Below, one piece after another: positions 38,080 through 45,838 of a stretch of DNA of 64,000 nt (position 1 is its first letter; each line of letters opens with the position of its first letter). Under the pieces are notes generated by a model that ran no database searches, was not told the DNA's origin, and saw only the letters and a list, made by a program, of their open reading frames with translations. The position numbers and the translations under genes are program-made. This DNA is from Paracidovorax wautersii (GTDB taxonomy: Bacteria > Pseudomonadota > Gammaproteobacteria > Burkholderiales > Burkholderiaceae_C), in the NCBI RefSeq assembly GCF_031453675.1, contig NZ_JAVIZX010000001.1, forward strand, positions 124,001 through 188,000. The letters are read 5' to 3'.

Positions 38080-38982
38080 ATGTCCGCACAACAGCTGCAA
38101 TCCATCCTGCAGATCGCCGCCCAGAACCCTCCTCCGCCCCTTGCAGACCTGCCGCGGCTACGCGCCTGGTTCGATGCCACCAACAGCCAGATGCCGCCGG
38201 CCGACGATTTGCGCATCACCGCACTGCGCATTCCCGGCGCGGAGGGCTCGACACTGGACGCCGAGGTGCTGGATACCCCCGGCAGCGATCCCACCAAGCT
38301 CATCATCTACTTCCACGCCGGCGGCTTCCTCTTCGGATCGCTGCAGTCCCACCGCACACTGTGCTCCTATCTGGGCCAGTTCAGCGGGGCGCGCGTGCTG
38401 AACGTGGCATACCGGCTGGCACCCGAGCACCCCGCGCCGACCGCGCACGAGGATGCCTTCGCCGCGTACCAGTGGGCGCTCGCGAACGGATATGCCGCCT
38501 CGGCGATCGCCCTGGCCGGAGACTCTGCCGGCGGCAACCTCGCGCTGGCGACGGCCGTCCGCGTCCGGGACCGCGGCCTGGCGCGCCCCTGCGCCGTCGT
38601 GGCCCTGTCGCCAGGGCTGGACTTCACCGCGGAGGGAGAGTCGCACCGTACGGTGGACGACCCCTTCATTACCCAGGAACTGATGGACCTGGTCGTTGCG
38701 GGCTACGCACAAGGCGGCGATCCCCGGTCCGAAGCCATGACCCCGTTCTACAGCGCCCTGGAAGGCCTGCCGCCCGTGCAGCTGCAGGTCGGCAGCCAGG
38801 AACGGCTGCGGGACGACGCGGAGACCATGGCGGCCCGACTCACATCCGCAGGCGTTGACGTCGAGTGCCATGTGTGGCCCGGCATGGTGCACTGCTGGCA
38901 GCTGTTCGCCCCTCTCCTCGACGAGGCCATGGCGTCGCTCGAACAAGCCGGCCGGTTCATCGCCGCCCGGCAACGAAGCTAG
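38080..38982 (+). CDS. alpha/beta-hydrolase-3 family esterase (HSL type)
   Basis: A 300-residue hydrolase. The oxyanion motif is HAGGFLFG (a variant of HGGG), the nucleophile elbow is GDSAGGNL, and VAYRLAPEHPAPTAHEDAFAAYQW is characteristic of the hormone-sensitive-lipase family. The likely acid lies near QVGSQERLRDDA and the catalytic His is in GMVHCW. It acts on short-chain esters in general; the substrate here is unknown. Confidence 0.9.
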   Translation: MSAQQLQSILQIAAQNPPPPLADLPRLRAWFDATNSQMPPADDLRITALRIPGAEGSTLDAEVLDTPGSDPTKLIIYFHAGGFLFGSLQSHRTLCSYLGQFSGARVLNVAYRLAPEHPAPTAHEDAFAAYQWALANGYAASAIALAGDSAGGNLALATAVRVRDRGLARPCAVVALSPGLDFTAEGESHRTVDDPFITQELMDLVVAGYAQGGDPRSEAMTPFYSALEGLPPVQLQVGSQERLRDDAETMAARLTSAGVDVECHVWPGMVHCWQLFAPLLDEAMASLEQAGRFIAARQRS

Positions 38983-39090
38983 AAGGCAAGAACCACGTGG
39001 AGGGCGCAAGAAGCCGGCGCCCTCGGGACCCATCGGATGGGCCGAAGAACGGCTGCGCGTCCCACCGGGGACATGCGGTGATAATCCTGG

Positions 39091-39117
39091 GTTGATAGCA
39101 GCTAGCGCTTACCCCGT
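39091..39117 (+). repeat. half copy of the Comamonadaceae-type repeat, copy 5
   Basis: GTTGATAGCAGCTAGCGCTTACCCC resembles the left half and central palindrome of the element and ends directly at the gmk start codon (39118). The right arm is missing. Confidence 0.5.
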
Positions 39118-39738
39118 ATGGACTACCCCGGAAATCTCTTTGTAGTGGCAGCGCCCAGCGGCGCCGGCAAATCGAGCCTGGTCAAGGCTTTGCTGGAGCT
39201 TGACTCCCACGTGCAGCCTTCGGTCTCCCATACCACCCGCCCTCCCCGCGGGCAGGAAAAACACGGCCGCGAGTACTTCTTCACGTCGGACCAGGAGTTC
39301 GACGCCATGGTGGCCTCCAACGGCTTCGTGGAGTGGGCGCATGTGCACGGCCGGCGCTACGGGACGTCGCGCAAGGCCATCGAGGAACGCGTGGCAGAAG
39401 GGGCGGACGTGATCCTGGAGATCGACTTCCAGGGCGCCATCCAGATCAAGGAGGCGTTTGCCAACGCCGTGCTGATCTTCATCCTGCCGCCCAGCTGGGA
39501 AGAACTGCGCTCGCGGCTGGAACGGCGTGGCGAAGATGCACCCGACATCATCGAAATACGCCTGGCGAACGCCGCCCAGGAGATGGCCCAGGCCCAGAAA
39601 TTCGACTTCGTTATAATCAACGAGTTGTTTGAACGCGCTCTTTTCGATTTGAAGACCGTTGTTCACGCTCAGCGCCTGAAGTATGCCGCCCAGCGCCGCG
39701 CCCGGGCCGAGACCTTCGAGTCGCTCAATATCACCTGA
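39118..39738 (+). CDS. gmk: guanylate kinase
   Basis: A 206-residue enzyme phosphorylating GMP to GDP. The P-loop is APSGAGKSS, with [19 protein letters not shown] and [13 protein letters not shown] for GMP binding, and a lid with [17 protein letters not shown]. The start ATG directly abuts a repeat remnant, so the leader is unusual. It is followed by rpoZ and spoT in the order common in Proteobacteria. Confidence 0.96.
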   Translation: MDYPGNLFVVAAPSGAGKSSLVKALLELDSHVQPSVSHTTRPPRGQEKHGREYFFTSDQEFDAMVASNGFVEWAHVHGRRYGTSRKAIEERVAEGADVILEIDFQGAIQIKEAFANAVLIFILPPSWEELRSRLERRGEDAPDIIEIRLANAAQEMAQAQKFDFVIINELFERALFDLKTVVHAQRLKYAAQRRARAETFESLNIT

Positions 39739-39758
39739 CTCCCCTTCGGAGAAATTCC

Positions 39759-39962
39759 ATGGCCCGCATCACCGTCGAAGACTGCCTCGAGCAAATCCCC
39801 AACCGCTTCCAGCTGGTGCTGGCTGCGACCTACCGCGCCCGCATGCTGAGCCAAGGCCACGCCCCCAAGATCGAAAGCCGCAACAAGCCCGCCGTGACCG
39901 CCCTGCGCGAGATCGCCGACGGCAAGATCGGCCTGGAGATGCTGAAGAAGGTTCCGGGCTGA
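39759..39962 (+). CDS. rpoZ: RNA polymerase omega subunit
   Basis: A 67-residue omega subunit: [20 protein letters not shown], then [18 protein letters not shown] and [17 protein letters not shown]. It helps assemble RNA polymerase and takes part in ppGpp binding. GGAG lies upstream of ATG 39759. It is followed by a strong terminator. Confidence 0.97.
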   Translation: MARITVEDCLEQIPNRFQLVLAATYRARMLSQGHAPKIESRNKPAVTALREIADGKIGLEMLKKVPG

Positions 39963-39993
39963 TTTGACGGCAAACAGCCTCTTCTGGCAGAAA

Positions 39994-40018
39994 AGCACCG
40001 CATCGCGGTGCTTTTTTT
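39994..40018 (+). terminator. intrinsic terminator after rpoZ
   Basis: AGCACCGC, loop ATC, GCGGTGCT, then seven T. An A-run precedes the stem, so it could also act on the other strand. It separates gmk-rpoZ from spoT. Confidence 0.92.
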
Positions 40019-40060
40019 ATTCCCAATACCCATACGCCATCAACGCGCTACATTAAAGGC

Positions 40061-42331
40061 ATGAATGCGGTGTTGAACAAGGTCCAGGCTTCGGAAGCAC
40101 GTCCCGGTGAAGGCGCCGGCTCGCTCAGTCCATCCGCTGCAGCTGCCAACGCGGCAGCCGCCAGCTTCGCCGCGCTGATGGACAACCTGGATTACCTCGA
40201 CGCCGCCAGCATCGAACAGGTGCGCCAGGCCTATCGCTTTGCCGACGAAGCCCACCTGGGTCAGCTGCGCAACAGCGGAGAGCCGTACATCACCCATCCC
40301 ATCGCCGTGGCTGCGCAGTGCGCCACGTGGAAGCTCGACGCGCAGGCCCTGATGGCCGCGCTGCTGCACGATGCGATGGAAGACTGTGGCGTCACCAAGT
40401 CGGATCTGATTGACCGTTTTGGCGCTCCGGTGGCTGAGTTGGTGGATGGCCTGACCAAGCTCGACAAGCTGCAGTTCGACACGCGGGAAGAGAACCAGGC
40501 CGAATCGTTTCGCAAGATGCTGCTGGCCATGGCCCGCGACGTGCGGGTCATCCTGGTGAAACTGGCGGACCGTACGCACAACATGCGCACGCTCTCCGAC
40601 ATGCCGCGCAGCAAATGGGGCCGCATCTCCTCGGAAACGCTCGAGATCTACGCTCCGATCGCCCACCGCCTCGGCCTGAACCAGACATATCGAGAACTGC
40701 AGGACCTGTCGTTCCGCCATCTGCATCCCTGGCGTTACGCTACGCTGTCCAAGGCGGTGAACAAGGCGCGCAACCGCCGCCGGGACATCGTGCAGAAGGT
40801 CCAGCACGACGTGGATGCGGCCTTTACCCGCATCGGTATGAAAGTGCGCCTGGCGGGCCGAGAAAAGACGCTGTACGCCATCTACCAGAAGATGGAGCTC
40901 AAGCACCTGAGTTTCGCCCAGGTCACCGACATCTATGGCTTCCGTGTGATCGTCCCCAACGTCACCGACTGCTACACCGCCCTGGGCGTGCTGCACCAGA
41001 TGTACAAGCCGGTGCCTGGCAAGTTCAAGGACCACATCGCCATTGCCAAGCTCAACGGCTATCAGTCCCTGCACACCACGTTGGTCGGGCCGTCCAACGT
41101 GAACATCGAGTTCCAGATGCGCACCGAGGAGATGCACGTCGTCGCCGAGGCCGGGGTGGCAGCGCACTGGCTCTACAAGGCGCAGGATTCCGATGGCAAG
41201 GCGGCGGAGCGCCTGGGAACCAAGTGGCTGCAGTCACTGCTGGACATCCAGAACGAGACCCGCGATGCCGCCGAGTTCTGGGACCACGTCAAGGTGGATC
41301 TGTTCCCGGACGCGGTCTACGTCTTCACCCCCAAGAGCCAGATCATGGCCCTGCCCCGGGGCGCGACGGTGGTGGATTTTGCCTATGCCATCCACAGCAA
41401 CGTGGGCGACCACACCATCGCGGCCAAGATCAACAACGAGCAAGTGCCCTTGCGCACGGAACTCAAGAACGGCGATGTCGTGGAGGTCATCACCGCCCCG
41501 GTATCCACGCCCAACCCCGCCTGGCTGGGCTTCGTGCGTACCGGCCGGGCTCGCTCCAAGATCCGGCACTACCTGAAGACACTTGCCCAGACCGAATCGG
41601 CCGGGCTCGGCGAAAAGCTGTTGACCCAGGCACTGCGGGCCGAGGGCATAGAACAACTGCCCGACGAACAAACCGACCACGCACTGTGGGAGAAACTGCT
41701 GCGCTTTACCGGCAACCGTAGCCGCGCGGAGCTCATGACCGACATCGGCCTGGGCAAACGCATCGCAGGCATTGTCGCGAAGCGCATCGTGGTGCTGATG
41801 TCCGAGCACGGACATCGTCCCAATGCACTGCTGCTGACCCGTGAGCGCTACAGCTCGCACGAGAACCTTTCCCAGGGCGGTGTCACGCTGGACGGTAGCG
41901 AAAACGCATCGGTACAGTTTGCGCCCTGCTGCCGGCCTGTGCCGGGCGATCCGATCGTGGGCTATCTCGGCCGAGGCGAGGGTCTGGTGGTCCACCACAG
42001 CGAATGCGCGGTCGCGAAGAAGCTCCAGCACAAGGACAGCGAGCGCTTCATCGCCGTGGATTGGTCCGACGAGCCGACGCGGCTGTTCGAGACCGGCATC
42101 GTGGTCACCGTGTCCAATGGGAAAGGGGTGCTTGCCCGCATTGCAGCGGAACTGGCCAACTCCGAAGCCGACATCGTCCACGTCGACATGGACGACGAGG
42201 CCGCGATGGACACCACCGATCTGCGCTTCGTCGTGGCGGTGCGCGACCAGGCCCACCTGGAGGCAGCCCTGCGCAACCTACGGCGGACACAGGCGGTTCT
42301 GCGCGCATTCAGAACGCTGCCCAAGAGCTGA
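40061..42331 (+). CDS. spoT: bifunctional (p)ppGpp synthase/hydrolase SpoT
   Basis: A 756-residue Rel/Spo protein. The N-terminal HD hydrolase has HDAMEDCGV (H103-D104) and TDIYGFRVI leading into the synthetase domain with KFKDHIAIAKLNGYQSLHT. A TGS domain (VYVFTPKSQIMALPRGATVVDFAYAIHS) and a C-terminal ACT domain follow. The basic KFKD-type motif fits a bifunctional enzyme. It has its own transcription unit after the rpoZ terminator. Confidence 0.96.
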   Translation: MNAVLNKVQASEARPGEGAGSLSPSAAAANAAAASFAALMDNLDYLDAASIEQVRQAYRFADEAHLGQLRNSGEPYITHPIAVAAQCATWKLDAQALMAALLHDAMEDCGVTKSDLIDRFGAPVAELVDGLTKLDKLQFDTREENQAESFRKMLLAMARDVRVILVKLADRTHNMRTLSDMPRSKWGRISSETLEIYAPIAHRLGLNQTYRELQDLSFRHLHPWRYATLSKAVNKARNRRRDIVQKVQHDVDAAFTRIGMKVRLAGREKTLYAIYQKMELKHLSFAQVTDIYGFRVIVPNVTDCYTALGVLHQMYKPVPGKFKDHIAIAKLNGYQSLHTTLVGPSNVNIEFQMRTEEMHVVAEAGVAAHWLYKAQDSDGKAAERLGTKWLQSLLDIQNETRDAAEFWDHVKVDLFPDAVYVFTPKSQIMALPRGATVVDFAYAIHSNVGDHTIAAKINNEQVPLRTELKNGDVVEVITAPVSTPNPAWLGFVRTGRARSKIRHYLKTLAQTESAGLGEKLLTQALRAEGIEQLPDEQTDHALWEKLLRFTGNRSRAELMTDIGLGKRIAGIVAKRIVVLMSEHGHRPNALLLTRERYSSHENLSQGGVTLDGSENASVQFAPCCRPVPGDPIVGYLGRGEGLVVHHSECAVAKKLQHKDSERFIAVDWSDEPTRLFETGIVVTVSNGKGVLARIAAELANSEADIVHVDMDDEAAMDTTDLRFVVAVRDQAHLEAALRNLRRTQAVLRAFRTLPKS

Positions 42332-42395
42332 CGCGAAGGTCGGTGCGCGCCCCAGGCCCCACTGGCCGACCCAAGACCGTTTGCGACAAATAGCG

Positions 42396-42965
42396 TCAGG
42401 CTGCGCTACCAGGCTCCGGGTAGGTGACCGCCACGACCTCCAACATGCGCATTCCGCCAGGCGTGTGCAACGGCACCTCATCCCCTTCCTTGGCTTTCAG
42501 CAGCGCGCGGGCCACCGGAGAGATCCAACTCACCTGTCCTTCCCGATTGTCCGCCTCATCGATTCCCTTGATGGTGATGGTGCGCTCAACACCCTCGTCA
42601 TCCACGTACGTCACGGTTGCGCCGAAGAAAATCTGCTCGCTTCCCGCATGCAGCGACGGATCGACCACCTCGGCAATCTCCAGCCGTTTGGTCAGGAAGC
42701 GGATGCGGCGGTCGATCTCGCGCAAACGCTTCTTGCCGTACAGGTAGTCCCCGTTCTCCGACCGGTCTCCATTGCTGGCCGCCCAATGAACGACTTCCAC
42801 CACCTTGGGACGCTCGACGTCGATCAACTCCAGCAGCTCTGAACGCAGCCGCTGATAGCCCTGGGGCGTGATGTAGTTTTTATTACCCGCTGGAATGACC
42901 GGAAGAGCTGCCGACTCGTCATCGTCCGGGTCGGTATCGGTCTCCTTGGTGAACGCCTTGCTCAT
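42396..42965 (-). CDS. greB: transcript cleavage factor GreB
   Basis: A 189-residue Gre factor. After an acidic N-terminal extension (KETDTDPDDDESAALP) come the coiled coil (ITPQGYQRLRSELLELIDVERPKV; SENGDYLYGKKRLREIDRRIRFL) and the FKBP-like domain (FGATVTYVDDEGVERTITIKG; SWISPVARALLKAKEGDEV). It rescues backtracked RNA polymerase. The GDYLYGKK loop is typical of GreB rather than GreA. It is convergent with spoT. Confidence 0.95.
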   Translation of the reverse strand: MSKAFTKETDTDPDDDESAALPVIPAGNKNYITPQGYQRLRSELLELIDVERPKVVEVVHWAASNGDRSENGDYLYGKKRLREIDRRIRFLTKRLEIAEVVDPSLHAGSEQIFFGATVTYVDDEGVERTITIKGIDEADNREGQVSWISPVARALLKAKEGDEVPLHTPGGMRMLEVVAVTYPEPGSAA

Positions 42966-43103
42966 GGTTGTCTCATCACCTCATAACTGATTGCACCGGG
43001 TGAATTCTCGCGCGGGTGGGTCCGGTGTCAGCGCAAAGTAAGTGCAGTGCGCAGAATCACACCCATTCAAGCACCAGCTATCCAACACAACCAATAGGGG
43101 GCT

Positions 43104-43171
43104 CGGGCTGTGACCAGGCCAAAGCGGCCTGCCCGACCTTTTTACGCCCGCAACTGCGGGCGTTCTTTTTT
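43104..43171 (+). ncRNA. candidate structured RNA, copy A, ending in an intrinsic terminator
   Basis: The outer stem CGGGC (43104-43108) pairs with GCCCG (43131-43135), and the inner stem AGGCC (43116-43120) with GGCCT (43126-43130). Between them, only on the 5' side, is a seven-base bulge TGTGACC. Nine bases later a terminator follows: CGCCCGC, loop AACT, GCGGGCG, then TTCTTTTTT (43145-43171). Copy B near 45,233 has the same layout and bulge with altered but paired stems. The 5' end of the transcript is not defined. Confidence 0.55.
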
Positions 43172-43239
43172 GTGCCGCCTCCCGGCCTCCGTCCGCCACA
43201 TAGCTCGCGATTGCACCGGGGTGACATAGAGGGCGTTCT

Positions 43240-43407
43240 TCAATGGTGTGGCGGCGGGTCCTGCACAGGAGGATCGACTTGGTCCGGCCGAGGATCTTCG
43301 ACCGGAGGCACAGGAGTCCACCCAGGTTGAGGCGGTGTATCCAGTGGTGGAACAGGTACCGGCTCGACAGGATGCGGGACCGGAATGGAGGAGAGCTCGA
43401 GGGTCAT
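43240..43407 (-). CDS. 55-residue proline-rich small protein
   Basis: From ATG 43407, with AAGG about 10 bases upstream, the frame reads MTLELSSIPVPHPVEP and continues as a run of Pro, Val, Asp and Glu to DPPPHH before TGA. Roughly 40% is proline, so it is likely unfolded. Small Pro-rich proteins of this kind occur in many Proteobacteria without a known role. No signal peptide is seen. Confidence 0.5.
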   Translation of the reverse strand: MTLELSSIPVPHPVEPVPVPPLDTPPQPGWTPVPPVEDPRPDQVDPPVQDPPPHH

Positions 43408-43496
43408 GAGAAGTGCCTTTCGAATGCGGTACCCCCACCCTACCGCCCCCTACCTCGATGGCATGACAGCCAATATCCCGTTCACTTGCACAAACG

Positions 43497-43528
43497 AAAA
43501 AGCCCTAGAACATTTCTGTTCTAGGGCT
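43497..43528 (-). terminator. intrinsic terminator after tRNA-Arg
   Basis: On the minus strand AGCCCTAGAAC, loop AGAAAT, GTTCTAGGGCT, then a T-run (the A's at 43497-43500). It begins 8 bases after the tRNA 3' end. Confidence 0.9.
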
Positions 43529-43535
43529 TACCGTT

Positions 43536-43612
43536 TGGTGCGGCTGGCAGGAATCGAACCCACGACCCCTTGGTTCGTAGCCAAGTACTCTATCCAGCTG
43601 AGCTACAGCCGC
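43536..43612 (-). tRNA. tRNA-Arg (anticodon ACG)
   Basis: A 77-base cloverleaf including encoded CCA. The acceptor GCGGCTG pairs with CAGCCGC, the D arm has TAGCTCAGCTGG, the anticodon loop is CTACGAA and the T arm has GGGTTCGATTCC. The anticodon ACG reads CGN arginine codons after deamination. Confidence 0.96.
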
Positions 43613-43644
43613 TAAGCTTTGAATTATAGCATGTATTTCTACCA

Positions 43645-43887
43645 CTACTTCAAAAATCGACTACTTTGACTTTCTTGCAGATCGTCAGTGAGGAGCCGAT
43701 GAGTGAATTGTACAGCGGTTTCTGCTGCTGTCAGACGGCCCGCAGACTTTTTGTGGGGAGTGATCTTTACGGAGCTCACAGCGCCCCAACTCAGCAAGTC
43801 ACAAATGTCGAGGACGTTGAACACAAACGCCTGCCGGTCACGTTCATCAAACCGTGCCTCGATCAGCTGATAGATAGCCCCACGCAC
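43645..43887 (-). CDS. possible hypothetical protein or gene remnant
   Basis: An 80-residue frame from GTG 43887 in lower-GC DNA: RGAIYQLIEARFDERDRQAF, then VFNVLDICDLLSWGAVSSVK and a less ordered tail. The first half looks like real protein, but I do not recognise it and no clear ribosome binding site precedes the GTG. It lies downstream of the csbD terminator on the same strand. Confidence 0.3.
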   Translation of the reverse strand: MRGAIYQLIEARFDERDRQAFVFNVLDICDLLSWGAVSSVKITPHKKSAGRLTAAETAVQFTHRLLTDDLQESQSSRFLK

Positions 43888-43901
43888 CTTTCGTGAGAAA
43901 C

Positions 43902-43927
43902 AAAAGGGCAGTGCCTTCGCACTGCCC
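43902..43927 (-). terminator. intrinsic terminator after csbD
   Basis: On the minus strand GGGCAGTGC, loop GAAG, GCACTGCCC, followed by TTTTGTTT. It begins about 30 bases after the csbD stop. Confidence 0.9.
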
Positions 43928-43958
43928 TGTCGGTAACGATGTTATCTATCGCTCTAAG

Positions 43959-44141
43959 TCAGCGACGGGTGGCGTCCTTGACGTCTTCCTTGGCGTCGCC
44001 GTAGTTCTTTTGCACATTGCCTTCTACCTGCTTGGCAATGCCCTTTGCTTGCTGCTCCGGGCTATTGAACACTTCGCCGGTCTTTTGCTGGACCTTGCCT
44101 GCAGCTTCCTTCACGGCGCCCTTCACTTGATCGGTGTTCAT
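43959..44141 (-). CDS. CsbD-family stress protein
   Basis: A 60-residue hydrophilic protein from ATG 44141, preceded by AAAGGA. MNTDQVKGAVKEAAGKVQQK, then EQQAKGIAKQVEGNVQKNYGDAKEDVKD, is the CsbD helix pattern. CsbD proteins are induced by general or osmotic stress; the mechanism is unknown. It is a single-gene unit with its own terminator. Confidence 0.93.
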   Translation of the reverse strand: MNTDQVKGAVKEAAGKVQQKTGEVFNSPEQQAKGIAKQVEGNVQKNYGDAKEDVKDATRR

Positions 44142-44386
44142 ATTCAATCCTTTCGGTGGTTGATGCACATGCAAGACATTTGCTGTGCAGAGCCTGAATC
44201 CTCTCGCCACTGGCTTTAAATAGCGGCGAGGAAATACCGCCCGAAAGCGTAAGGGGGAGCCTACACCCGAGTACGTCAAGCCAATCTTCCTACGTGATGA
44301 GGGTCAAGGGTCCCACGGACACCACCCACTGACAACGTGAAAGTCAGTTTTCAAAAAATCGCAAGACACCCACGGAGCAATTTTCC

Positions 44387-44548
44387 ATGACCAACTCCAC
44401 TCAGCCGGCGGCCTCACCGCACGAATACGGCGCCCAGCACATAGCTCATGCCAAGGAGCCACTGCCGCCCAAAAGCGATGAACAGGATCAATCCAGCCCT
44501 GCCACACAGGATCCAACTGGCGAGACCGATATTCCGATCGAAACGTGA
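44387..44548 (+). CDS. 53-residue hydrophilic small protein
   Basis: ATG 44387 is preceded by GGAG at 9 bases. The product MTNSTQPAASPHEYGAQHIA continues with HAKEPLPPKSDEQDQSS and ends GETDIPIET. It is acidic, polar and probably unfolded. It is divergent from csbD across an intergenic region that could hold stress promoters. I do not recognise a family. Confidence 0.5.
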   Translation: MTNSTQPAASPHEYGAQHIAHAKEPLPPKSDEQDQSSPATQDPTGETDIPIET

Positions 44549-44705
44549 GCGCTCGGAGTTCCTAAGGCGCACTTGCCGATGAACTCGAAGGTTCAATGAC
44601 AGAACTAACCTGGCGCAGCGTTAGCCCATGAGGCCGCAGGCGTGCCTCTTGAGCCGTCGAACGATCAAGATAAACCAGGGAACCGTTGACTGCCCGTTTC
44701 CGCCG

Positions 44706-44984
44706 CTAGCAGACGTTGAACTGATCAACGGTCGCGCCAGTGCCGCACACCAGACGCTCCACCTCCAACCGTCTCAAGCCACCTTCTGCGCGATCCTGCG
44801 TGTACCAAGCAACGATGAGTCCCACCAACTTGTGTGTATCGGACATGACGGCTGCCGCCTCCAACCGGTTCGCATCGCAAAGCGCCTCAATGACCGTGGC
44901 GTCAAACTGTACGCCGTCAGAAGTCAGCGCGATCCGAAGGTGATCGAAGCGAAGATGCGGAGGAACCTTGATCAGAAGAGACAT
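44706..44984 (-). CDS. conserved-looking hypothetical protein
   Basis: A 92-residue frame from ATG 44984: MSLLIKVPPHLRFDHLRIAL, then TSDGVQFDATVIEALCDANRL, and LVGLIVAWYTQDRAEGGLRRLE. I recall similar short Comamonadaceae proteins with the VPPHLRFDHLRIA and VAWY segments, without known function. The overlapping plus-strand frame has no such features. The ribosome binding site is weak. Confidence 0.5.
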   Translation of the reverse strand: MSLLIKVPPHLRFDHLRIALTSDGVQFDATVIEALCDANRLEAAAVMSDTHKLVGLIVAWYTQDRAEGGLRRLEVERLVCGTGATVDQFNVC

Positions 44985-45232
44985 TCCAGGAATCTATCGC
45001 CAAATATTTCGCCTGACGGTATCAAACCGTTGCATAGAGGGAAGAAAGGTCCGTGCAAGTTGCCTTAGCTAGACCCCTCGCGCGCTAGACCGTCCAGGGC
45101 TAAGCGTAGGGGCGATAGTCTCGGCCTGAGCAACCCATATTGATCTGACCATGACGAACCGAAGTGCCGGAGTTTCTTTGGGCACGTCACTTGCTTGATG
45201 GAATTTACCGCCAGGGCAACGATCTCGCGGAC
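44985..45232. other. intergenic stretch, no gene seen
   Basis: About 250 bases before candidate RNA copy B. The frame on the minus strand through 45,358 to 45,065 crosses the terminator and has no protein-like segments, so I read it as non-coding. It may contain the promoter and 5' part of copy B. Confidence 0.35.
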
Positions 45233-45296
45233 TTGGGCTGTGACCGGGCCTCTAGGCTCGCCCAACTGAGCCTGCCATTCGGCAGGCTTTCTTTTT
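45233..45296 (+). ncRNA. candidate structured RNA, copy B, ending in an intrinsic terminator
   Basis: The outer stem TTGGGC (45233-45238) pairs with GCCCAA (45260-45265), and the inner stem GGGCC (45246-45250) with GGCTC (45255-45259) including one G-T pair. The 5' bulge is TGTGACC, identical to copy A, with no bases opposite it. A terminator follows: GCCTGCC, loop ATTC, GGCAGGC, then TTTCTTTTT (45270-45296). The flanks upstream do not resemble copy A. Confidence 0.55.
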
Positions 45297-45434
45297 GGCT
45301 CTTCGCATGACCCACCCGATAGCGGCTGAAAACCGCGCAACCGCAAGCCATGGGCCAACGGAGCGGTCTTTACTCGTACGTGCCAGCAGGTGGATCTGAG
45401 AAGGGGGGCCTAAGCGCGGGGGACAACGCGCCCG

Positions 45435-45803
45435 TCATGCCTTGACTTCGACAACTTGTTCGAAGCCTCCAAAGATCATGCGTTTGCCGTCGAAGGGCAT
45501 GGGCGGGTTGCCCGGCGCAGACGGGTCCATGCGCGGGTCTTCCATCATCTTTTTCATGGCGGCGTCGCGCGTGGCCTTGTCGGGCCATTCGACCCAGGAA
45601 AACGCCACCGTTTCCTCTGCCGTCGCCTGCACTGCTCGTCGGAAATCGGTGACCTTGCCGTCGGGGACATCGTCGCCCCAGCCCTCGATCACCCGGATGG
45701 CCCCCAGCTCGATGAAGATCGGGTCGAGCTGTCGCGCATGCTCAATGAATTTCTGCTTGTTGACAGTGGGAACCGCGATCACGAAACCGTCGATGTATGA
45801 CAT
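45435..45803 (-). CDS. DUF1428-family protein
   Basis: A 122-residue protein from ATG 45803, preceded by GGAG. MSYIDGFVIAVPTVNKQKFIEHA, IELGAIRVIEGWGDDVPDGKVTDF, VAFSWVEWPDKATRDAAM and PFDGKRMIFGGFE are the DUF1428 blocks (ferredoxin-like dimeric barrel). The function is unknown. It lies 35 bases after the DUF899 gene on the same strand, a common pairing in accessory gene sets. Confidence 0.93.
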   Translation of the reverse strand: MSYIDGFVIAVPTVNKQKFIEHARQLDPIFIELGAIRVIEGWGDDVPDGKVTDFRRAVQATAEETVAFSWVEWPDKATRDAAMKKMMEDPRMDPSAPGNPPMPFDGKRMIFGGFEQVVEVKA

Positions 45804-45838
45804 GGCATTCTCCTGGGGATGGAACGTCGGAACGACTC

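Noticed and set aside
44628-45068. Plus-strand frame of 146 codons opposite the 44706-44984 gene
   Set aside because: Its composition is erratic, while the minus-strand frame has protein-like blocks.
45065-45358. Minus-strand frame of 97 codons across candidate RNA copy B
   Set aside because: It runs through a clear plus-strand terminator and shows no recognisable protein segments.
43536-45434. Possible genomic island anchored at tRNA-Arg
   Set aside because: No integrase, no repeated tRNA 3' end was found by eye, and the small genes lie on the 5' side of the tRNA.
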